This document shows positions 1 through 5,151 of a stretch of DNA of 6,188 nt, piece after piece (position 1 is the first letter of the stretch; each line of letters starts with the position of its first letter). This DNA is from Defluviitaleaceae bacterium (GTDB lineage Bacteria > Bacillota > Clostridia > Lachnospirales > WRAX01). The DNA lies in NCBI GenBank assembly GCA_009784355.1, contig WRBU01000075.1, positions 1 to 6,188 of the forward strand, read 5' to 3'. The position numbers and the translations under genes are program-made. The notes below the pieces were generated by a model that saw only the letters and a list, made by a program, of their open reading frames with translations, had not been told where the DNA came from and ran no database searches.

Positions 1-1329
1 ATCCCAAATTAAAAGCGGCCAGTCCAACATCCATAGCGGGGCGTAGTCGTCGGCTTTTGTTAGCTCCTCACGGCGGGCAATTTCAAGGCGCAAATTGCCC
101 AAAGCATCAAAGACAATGGGGTCTTGGTCTGCGCAAATTAGTATTAGGTCGCCGTCTTTGCCGTCAAAGGCGGTAATAATTTCTGCCAACTTTTCTTCTG
201 AAAAAAACTTGCCTATTGTGGTTTTTATTTCGCCGCCCACAAGCTGAATCCACGCCAAGCCCTTTGCTTTATAGGTCTTGACATATTCAATAAGTGCGTC
301 AATTTGTTTGCGGCTGTATTTTGCACAGCCCACAGCGTTTATGCCACGAACCGAGCCGCCTGCATCTAACGCGCCTTGAAAGACAGCGAAGTCCGAGCCT
401 GCTACAACATTTGAAATGTCGCAAAGCTCCATGCCAAAGCGGGTGTCGGGCTTGTCGCTGCCAAAACGGCTCATTGCTTCGTTGTAGGAAAGGCGGGGGA
501 AAGGCTTTGGCAAATCCACGCCTATTGTTTGTTTAAAAACAGCACAAACCAAGTCCTCGGTCAATGCCAAAATGTCCTCTTGGTCAACAAAGGCTTGCTC
601 AATGTCAATTTGCGTAAATTCTGGCTGGCGGTCTGCACGCAAGTCCTCATCCCGTAGGCATTTTGCAATTTGGAAATATTTATCAATTCCCGACACCATC
701 AAAATTTGTTTTAAAACTTGCGGCGACTGCGGCAGGGCGTAAAAACGACCGAGATGCACCCTTGACGGCACAAGATAATCCCTAGCACCCTCGGGGCTGG
801 AATTTGTAAGGATGGGGGTTTCTACCTCGATAAAGCCCTTTTCGCAAAGGGTGTTGCGTACAGTTTGGGTAATTTTGTGGCGCAGGCGCAAATTGTGCTG
901 TAAGCCATCACGGCGCAAATCAAGGTAGCGGTGCTTTAAACGCAAAGCGTCGGACACGTTTTCATCACCAATTTGAAAGGGCGGCACTATTGACGTGGAC
1001 AAAACCGCCAATTCATGGGCGATAATTTCTATTTTGCCTGTTGCCATGTCGGGGTTGATGTCTTTTTCACGGCGCAGGGCAATTTTGCCTGCCACAGCGA
1101 CCACGTATTCGCTTTTTAAGCCCTCAGCTTTGGCAAAAAGCTCCGCATCTACGCTTTCGTCAAGTGCAATTTGCACCAAGCCCGTGTGGTCACGCAATGT
1201 GATAAACACAAGCTGTCCCAAACGGCGCACACGGTTTACCCAACCAAGCGCAACAACTTCTTGTCCTTCGGCGGCTTGTCCAAATTCGCCGCAATGAAAA
1301 GTTCTTCTGTATTTGCCTAAATTTTCCAT
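1..1329 (-). CDS. aspS: Aspartyl-tRNA synthetase, bacterial type, C-terminal part missing at window edge
   Basis: Charges tRNA-Asp with aspartate in the cytoplasm (class II synthetase). The 443 visible codons show the N-terminal anticodon-binding OB-fold (about residues 1-110), the motif 1 region with RYLDLRR (about 135-141), PSRVHLGRFYALPQSPQ (188-204), motif 2 as RDEDLRADRQPEFTQIDIE (226-244), the signature FPRLSYNEAMSRFGSDKPDTRF (about 278-299), and most of the bacterial GAD insertion (about 300-420). Bacterial AspRS is usually near 590 aa, so about 150 residues including motif 3 lie beyond the left edge. The start at 1329 is supported by an SD sequence GAGGAG 8 nt upstream and by the conserved N-terminus. 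The gene overlaps the end of hisS by 13 nt and is probably cotranscribed and translationally coupled. Small departures from the usual family sequence are Leu193 and Arg195 (usually Pro and Lys) and Leu225 (usually Phe). Leu37 aligns with E. coli Leu30, suggesting a tRNA-Asp-specific enzyme. Identification is near certain. Confidence 0.97.
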   Translation of the reverse strand, partial: MENLGKYRRTFHCGEFGQAAEGQEVVALGWVNRVRRLGQLVFITLRDHTGLVQIALDESVDAELFAKAEGLKSEYVVAVAGKIALRREKDINPDMATGKIEIIAHELAVLSTSIVPPFQIGDENVSDALRLKHRYLDLRRDGLQHNLRLRHKITQTVRNTLCEKGFIEVETPILTNSSPEGARDYLVPSRVHLGRFYALPQSPQVLKQILMVSGIDKYFQIAKCLRDEDLRADRQPEFTQIDIEQAFVDQEDILALTEDLVCAVFKQTIGVDLPKPFPRLSYNEAMSRFGSDKPDTRFGMELCDISNVVAGSDFAVFQGALDAGGSVRGINAVGCAKYSRKQIDALIEYVKTYKAKGLAWIQLVGGEIKTTIGKFFSEEKLAEIITAFDGKDGDLILICADQDPIVFDALGNLRLEIARREELTKADDYAPLWMLDWPLLIWD

Positions 1330-2576
1330 ATGTTATTCTCCTCTATCTTGTCTAATGTAATTTCAATGCTTTCGCCGCTTTGCATATTTTTGAGATTGAC
1401 TTTTCCGCTTTCTAGCTCGGTTTCGCCAATTACTAGCGAGAATTTCGCACCTATTTTGTCCGCATATTTTAACTGTGATTTTATATTTCTGTCAGCAAGG
1501 TCAGTGATGGCGGAAACACCAGCCAAACGTAGCTTTTTAACAATTTCTATTGCTTTGGTTGCGCCGTCGCTTCCCATATGCCCTACAAAAACCTGAGGGC
1601 TGTTATCGACATTTGGTAGCTTGCCTTGTTCATCAAGTATAATCAAAAGCCGCTCAATACCCATGCCAAAACCCACAGCCCCCGTTGGTTGCCCGCCGTT
1701 TCGTTCTATAAGATAGTCGTATCGTCCGCCGCCGCAAACTGTGTCTTGCGAGCCGAGGTTGTTTGAGGTAAATTCAAAGACGGTGCGGGTGTAGTAGTCC
1801 AAGCCACGCACAATGCGCTTGTCAACAATAAAATCTATACCCAAAGCGGCAAGATAGCTTTGTAACTGTGTAAAATGTGTCATTGCTTCTTCTGAAATGT
1901 GGTCAAGGGGCAAAGGGGCATCCGCAGAAATCTTTTTGCAACCCTCATTTTTACAATCAAGCACACGCATGGGATTTTTTGCTATTCGCTCACGGCAAAG
2001 CTCGCAAAGCCCGCTTTCGTGGGAGCGTAAGTAGTCAAGCAAAGCGGTATTGTAAGCCTTGCGGCAGTCCGCATCCCCTATGGAATTAAGGCGCAGGGTG
2101 AAGTCCGTAATGCCAAGCCCTGTTAAGAAAGTGTGGGCAAGGCTGATTAGCTCCGCATCTGCGGCGGGGTGGTAACTGCCAAAGTATTCTGCACCAAATT
2201 GGTGGTGCTGGCGGTAACGCCCTTTTTGGGGACGCTCTGCCCTAAAAATGGGCGAAATATAATAAGCCTTTACAGGTGAGGGCTGTGTGTTCATTTTGTT
2301 TTCAAGGTAAGCCCGCACGGCGGCGGCTGTGCCCTCGGGTTTTAGCACGTATTCACGCCCGCCTTGGTCGGTGAATTGATACATTTCTTTTGATACAATA
2401 TCCGTTGTTTCGCCTACGGACTGTTTAAACAGCTCGGCATACTCAAAAATGGGCGTGCGAAGCTCACCCACACCAAAAAGTTTGCATGTATGCCTAATTC
2501 TTGCCTCTATATACTGCCACAATGCGGCATTTGTTCCAAAAATGTCATTTGTGCCTTTTGGGCGTGAAATTGCCAT
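1317..2576 (-). CDS. hisS: Histidyl-tRNA synthetase
   Basis: Class II synthetase that charges tRNA-His in the cytoplasm. The 419-aa length is normal for the family. Visible in order are the N-terminal RPKGTNDIFG (5-14), the motif 1 region around Pro42, motif 2 FRAERPQKGRYRQHHQFGAE (111-130), the histidine-specific HisA motif IVRGLDYYTRTVFEF (255-269), CGGGRYDYL (281-289), motif 3 GAVGFGMGIERLLI (299-312), and a C-terminal anticodon-binding domain (about 327-419). The insertion domain has four cysteines, C191, C194, C208 and C213, in a CxxC...CxxxxC layout that could bind zinc; as I recall, such cysteines are common in Firmicutes HisRS. The ATG at 2576 has a strong SD, AGGAGG, 7 nt upstream. 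It is the first gene of a hisS-aspS operon and its end overlaps aspS. The promoter is 2628-2656. No T-box is present, although hisS in Bacillus is T-box controlled. Confidence 0.98.
   Translation of the reverse strand: MAISRPKGTNDIFGTNAALWQYIEARIRHTCKLFGVGELRTPIFEYAELFKQSVGETTDIVSKEMYQFTDQGGREYVLKPEGTAAAVRAYLENKMNTQPSPVKAYYISPIFRAERPQKGRYRQHHQFGAEYFGSYHPAADAELISLAHTFLTGLGITDFTLRLNSIGDADCRKAYNTALLDYLRSHESGLCELCRERIAKNPMRVLDCKNEGCKKISADAPLPLDHISEEAMTHFTQLQSYLAALGIDFIVDKRIVRGLDYYTRTVFEFTSNNLGSQDTVCGGGRYDYLIERNGGQPTGAVGFGMGIERLLIILDEQGKLPNVDNSPQVFVGHMGSDGATKAIEIVKKLRLAGVSAITDLADRNIKSQLKYADKIGAKFSLVIGETELESGKVNLKNMQSGESIEITLDKIEENNIWKI
1338..1343 (-). promoter_or_regulatory. Ribosome binding site of aspS inside hisS
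   Basis: GAGGAG read on the minus strand, 8 nt before the aspS ATG at 1329. It lies inside the last codons of hisS, so ribosomes finishing hisS pass over it. This fixes the aspS start and suggests translational coupling. Confidence 0.85.
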
Positions 2577-2583
2577 TTTAGTC

Positions 2584-2589
2584 CCTCCT
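2584..2589 (-). promoter_or_regulatory. Ribosome binding site of hisS
   Basis: AGGAGG on the minus strand, extended by GAC, 7 nt upstream of the hisS ATG. It is a near-perfect match to the anti-SD of Firmicutes 16S rRNA and lies 12 nt downstream of the palindrome at 2602-2620. Confidence 0.9.
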
Positions 2590-2601
2590 ATGCTGGATAA
2601 C

Positions 2602-2620
2602 GGGCGAGCAATGCTCGCCC
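2602..2620 (-). repeat. Perfect 9-bp palindrome at the 5' end of the hisS leader
   Basis: GGGCGAGCA and its exact reverse complement TGCTCGCCC are separated by one base. In RNA this would form a GC-rich stem of 7-8 bp with a 3-5 nt loop. With the promoter at 2628-2656, transcription should start near 2621-2622, so the stem would sit at the extreme 5' end of the hisS mRNA. From memory, sequences of the type CGTAGGGGCGAGCATTGC occur as dispersed short repeats in many bacterial genomes, so this may be a small mobile or REP-like unit. There is no U-tract, so it is not a terminator. Confidence 0.8.
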
Positions 2621-2627
2621 CTACGTG

Positions 2628-2656
2628 ATTGTAACATAATATGCTGGAAATTTCAA
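2628..2656 (-). promoter_or_regulatory. Sigma-A type promoter for hisS-aspS
   Basis: On the minus strand the -35 box TTGAAA (2656-2651) and the -10 box TACAAT (2633-2628) are separated by exactly 17 bp. Each box differs from consensus at one base. The predicted start is near 2621-2622, giving a leader of about 45 nt. That is too short for a T-box or a classical attenuator. Confidence 0.8.
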
Positions 2657-2657
2657 G

Positions 2658-2686
2658 TTGATTTTGTCCTTGCTTTGGAGTATAAT
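2658..2686 (+). promoter_or_regulatory. Sigma-A type promoter for the rightward gene at 2693
   Basis: The -35 box TTGATT (2658-2663) and perfect -10 box TATAAT (2681-2686) are 17 bp apart. The predicted start, 6-8 nt past the -10 box, falls at about 2692-2694, on the ATG of the next gene. The -35 box lies one base from the -35 box of the divergent hisS promoter, so the two promoters probably compete for or share polymerase access. Confidence 0.75.
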
Positions 2687-2692
2687 TGATAC

Positions 2693-3838
2693 ATGTGGAA
2701 TTTTTTTGACGATATTGCTAATTTGCAAGGCTATTATCTCGCCGTGGTTATTGGATTTGCGGCGTTGTTTTTGCTATGTGTTTTGTTAAGAGTGGTGCTT
2801 GCAATAAGCTACCAAACAGTAATTGCATTGATAAATCACAGCGCAAAGGGAATAAAATCGAAACACGATATTGACAAGCTGGGCGGCGGAGCTTTTTGCC
2901 GTGGGGCCAAAGAATACGTGCAACTGGCGCAAAGCGGTGCGAAAGTGGATGCCCTTGAGCTGGCGCAACTTTCTGTACGCAAAAACCGCTTGCTGTTTTT
3001 TAATTTTGCCAGCATCGACAGGCTAATAAATGCCCTTGAAACGGCGTTTTTGCCCTTGGCTATATTGTTTGCTATCTCGCTGGAAAATCCCATTACCTTT
3101 GCAATACTTGCTGGGCTTGCTTTTGCGGTATTACGTATTATTGGGGCAATTTTTGACATTCAAGGCGCGAAAGAACGTTATATTGCCACTTTGGCACATG
3201 CTCTTACAAAAGAAGTGGGGAAATTTTTCCCGCCCGATACATCCAGCGCAATTTACACATTTGGTGCGGATATGAAGGAGTATCTCTCACGCCAATCCGC
3301 AATGTATTCCGATTTGCTTATCAAAATTAACGGCGAGTTTACCGAAAGCCTTAAAACCAATATTTCTGCAATGACATCAAGTGTGGAGGCAACCCTTTTT
3401 GCCGTTAGCCGCCACGACGGATTGGGGACTGCGCTTGATGAAATTAAAGGCATTGGCGTTGCGGCGGCGGCAATTTCTGCTGGTATGAGCGAGGCTGGCA
3501 AGGGACTTGCAAGGCTTACAGACGTGCAAGCGGTGGAGCAAAGCCTTGAAATGGTGCGCAAAAATCAAGACACGCTGGATGCCGCCGTTGCCAAATACGA
3601 AACAACATTAAAAGACATCACTTCTCAAATGGGAGATGCGCTTGGAAAAATTATTACCCACCATTTAGGCAACACAAACTCACAAATAGCTGATAATATA
3701 AACGAAAACTTGGCACAGACCAAAATGGCGAATTTTGCGTATATTGAGGATATGAAGGCCATTTTTGCGGAGCTTGCTGAGCAAAACCGACAGCAAACAA
3801 AGATATTGATAAAATTGATTAAAGCAACCACAGATTAA
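2693..3838 (+). CDS. Uncharacterised membrane protein with ExbB/ZorA-like topology and long helical tail
   Basis: I do not recognise this 381-aa protein by sequence. Visible features are a hydrophobic segment at about 14-38, a polar loop of about 70 residues (39-111), then two membrane segments (about 112-130 and 132-154) joined by a very short turn, and a polar, mostly helical C-terminal region (155-381) with coiled-coil-like stretches around 275-315 and 335-375. A small-residue stretch rich in Ala and Gly (about 253-274) sits in the tail. The order of one TM, a loop, a TM hairpin and a tail is that of MotA/TolQ/ExbB proton-channel subunits and, with the long tail, of ZorA. I see no clear family motif, so this is a topological analogy only. 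The ATG at 2693 is the only ATG near the first TM segment. Its promoter predicts a leaderless mRNA; the sole SD-like GGAG (2677-2680) lies 12 nt away, immediately upstream of the -10 box. It probably heads the rightward transcription unit. Confidence 0.85.
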   Translation: MWNFFDDIANLQGYYLAVVIGFAALFLLCVLLRVVLAISYQTVIALINHSAKGIKSKHDIDKLGGGAFCRGAKEYVQLAQSGAKVDALELAQLSVRKNRLLFFNFASIDRLINALETAFLPLAILFAISLENPITFAILAGLAFAVLRIIGAIFDIQGAKERYIATLAHALTKEVGKFFPPDTSSAIYTFGADMKEYLSRQSAMYSDLLIKINGEFTESLKTNISAMTSSVEATLFAVSRHDGLGTALDEIKGIGVAAAAISAGMSEAGKGLARLTDVQAVEQSLEMVRKNQDTLDAAVAKYETTLKDITSQMGDALGKIITHHLGNTNSQIADNINENLAQTKMANFAYIEDMKAIFAELAEQNRQQTKILIKLIKATTD

Positions 3839-3966
3839 CTCCAATCACAATCCTTCTCTCCCTCGTCCTCTCGATGTATTTGCCCAAAGTACGGACAAAT
3901 ACATCTGCCGTCCTCTTGGTCGGAAGGATTGGAGTGGAGTAAATCTGCGCTTACCAGAGTGAGGAC
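3838..3966 (+). promoter_or_regulatory. Structured intergenic element with nested inverted repeats and two anti-SD copies
   Basis: The 134-bp gap contains nested inverted repeats. Inner arms GATGTATTTG (3873-3882) and CAAATACATC (3896-3905) pair perfectly over 10 bp around a 13-nt loop. Outer arms CAATCCTTC (3848-3856) and GAAGGATTG (3923-3931) pair over 9 bp, with a further 6 bp between 3838-3843 and 3935-3940. An alternative 9-bp outer pairing joins ACTCCAATC (3838-3846) to GATTGGAGT (3927-3935) and excludes the other. The unpaired flanks hold a direct repeat, CGTCCTCT (3864-3871 and 3909-3916). Its GTCCTC core is the exact complement of the downstream SD GAGGAC (3961-3966). There is no U-tract, so a simple terminator is unlikely. 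It could be an RNA control element or a palindromic mobile repeat; the pairings are seen in the sequence, the function is inferred. Confidence 0.6.
3961..3966 (+). promoter_or_regulatory. Ribosome binding site of the Ig-like protein gene
   Basis: GAGGAC lies 6 nt before the ATG at 3973 and is weaker than the hisS site. Two upstream GTCCTC segments (3865-3870, 3910-3915) could pair with all six bases and block it. Confidence 0.7.
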
Positions 3967-3972
3967 TAAAAA

Positions 3973-5148
3973 ATGAGCTTAAACACACGCTTGCCGCTGT
4001 TGGAGCAGTTTCCAGCCCCAAAACTAAATATTAGCGAGCGAAAAATTAGCCTGCGTGGTTTTGGGCTTATTTATGGCAACGTGGAAATAAGCAATGCGGG
4101 CGAAGGCAATCTTGTCGGCAGTATTTTGCCAGTGGCTGACTTTTTGAGCTTTTCGCCAAAAAATTTTGAGGGCAATAGAATTGATGCAGAGTACACTCTT
4201 GACCTTACGGGGTTAAGCGGCGAAATAATTACATCTGCCGTGGTTGTTACAAATGGCGGCGAAAAAACTATTGATTTTCATATTGCTATAAATCCGCCCG
4301 ATGTTTTGACGTGGGAGGGTTACGTGATGACGGAAATTAGCGATTTTGCGAGCTACGCAAGAGAGCATCCCATTGCGGCACGCAGCTTGTTTGGGCGGCA
4401 AGACTTTATGTTGTGGCTTATCAACATGAATTATCCCGCCATGGATATTTACGAACGCTTCATCAAAGACCCCAATAAAGAGAGGGCTTTGGACAATTTT
4501 TTGGTGTTTAACGGGGCGAAGGTCAAAGCAAAGATTTTGGCGGAAACAAAGGATGCGGCGCATAGCATAAGCATTTCTGATGACGTGGTTACGGGGAGCA
4601 TTGTTTTGCGCAAAACCACATGGGGCTTTGCAGAGGCCGCCATTGAGGTAGAGGGCGAAAAAAAATGGATAAAACTTGACAAAAACAAAATAACCAGCGC
4701 AGATTTTGACAGCGAAAATTTGTGTCAGGCACACTATATAATTTTTCCCGAACATTCAACAGGGCGGGAAACTGCCGTAATTACACTAAATGCGGATGGC
4801 ATTGAACAAAAAATCCACATACGTGCATCCTTTGCGGCGGCATTTTCCGCACGATTGGACAAACAGTCGTTCTTTTTTGAAGACAAGGGCAAACTTATTG
4901 TTGAAAATAATACAGGACACGACCTGCTAATAGACATTTCATGCGAAAATTTTGTGAAGTTTGCCGCAAAGCGATACCATATATCTAAAACAGCCGAGAT
5001 TGATTTTGAAATAAAGTTTAGCAGCTTTAAAACTGCCACAATGTCATTTAAGCGGCAAAATTATGCCGAAAGCTACATTAATGTGGTGTCAATTAACGGC
5101 GGGAAGTCGTACAGTAAAAAAATGCAGCTTACACTTTGGGGAGGATAA
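3973..5148 (+). CDS. Cytoplasmic beta-sandwich (Ig-like) protein resembling the N-terminal region of DUF5717 proteins
   Basis: This 391-aa protein has no signal peptide or membrane segment, so it is probably cytoplasmic. Its layout is a beta-rich domain (about 15-108, ending TSAVVVTNGGEKTIDFHI), a helical linker (about 119-185), a second beta-rich domain (about 193-285) with VLRKTTWGFAEAAIEVEG, and a third (about 290-388) with SYINVVSINGGKSY. From memory, single-chain DUF5717 proteins of Clostridia begin with the same order: a beta domain with a SNxGEYxLPF-like strand, a helical segment with FANLAK and EEFL, then RxGWGY followed by a DDFxGN-like turn. The counterparts here are FASYAR (125-130), DNFL (174-177), TTWGFA (215-220) and SADFDSENLC (242-251). 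The function of that family is unknown. The next gene begins 3 nt after the stop codon, so the two are cotranscribed. Family link moderate; gene call firm. Confidence 0.85.
   Translation: MSLNTRLPLLEQFPAPKLNISERKISLRGFGLIYGNVEISNAGEGNLVGSILPVADFLSFSPKNFEGNRIDAEYTLDLTGLSGEIITSAVVVTNGGEKTIDFHIAINPPDVLTWEGYVMTEISDFASYAREHPIAARSLFGRQDFMLWLINMNYPAMDIYERFIKDPNKERALDNFLVFNGAKVKAKILAETKDAAHSISISDDVVTGSIVLRKTTWGFAEAAIEVEGEKKWIKLDKNKITSADFDSENLCQAHYIIFPEHSTGRETAVITLNADGIEQKIHIRASFAAAFSARLDKQSFFFEDKGKLIVENNTGHDLLIDISCENFVKFAAKRYHISKTAEIDFEIKFSSFKTATMSFKRQNYAESYINVVSINGGKSYSKKMQLTLWGG
5138..5144 (+). promoter_or_regulatory. Ribosome binding site of the TPR-like gene, with two possible start codons
   Basis: GGGGAGG overlaps the last codons of the preceding gene. 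It lies 7 nt before TTG (5152) and 10 nt before GTG (5155), which are adjacent in-frame start candidates. Spacing slightly favours TTG; no ATG lies near this site (the first in frame is about 28 codons in). Confidence 0.8.
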
Positions 5149-5151
5149 ACC

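Noticed and set aside
294..536. Plus-strand 80-codon open frame opposite aspS
   Set aside because: It lies wholly within the conserved AspRS coding sequence and its product is a low-complexity, Cys/Arg-rich translation with no SD support.
995..1297. Plus-strand 100-codon open frame opposite the aspS N-terminal domain
   Set aside because: The opposite strand encodes the conserved AspRS OB-fold; the Ser/Ala/Thr-rich product is a codon-usage shadow.
2577..2692. T-box leader upstream of hisS
   Set aside because: The gap is 116 bp and is shared with a divergent promoter. The predicted leader is about 45 nt and no T-box core (TGGNACCGCG-like) is present on the minus strand.
3838..3940. Rho-independent terminator after the membrane protein gene
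   Set aside because: Inverted repeats are present, but no run of T follows either arm on the plus strand, and the inner stem is AT-rich. Readthrough into the next gene is more likely.
3916..3944. Separate promoter for the gene at 3973 (TTGGTC and GTAAAT, 17 bp apart)
   Set aside because: The -10 candidate matches consensus at only three of six positions and no better pair is visible in the gap.
4213..4755. Minus-strand open frame of 180 codons opposite the Ig-like gene
   Set aside because: It is antisense to a well-supported gene with a good SD. Its product is rich in Cys, Phe, Asn and His in no domain-like pattern, typical of a reverse-frame shadow.
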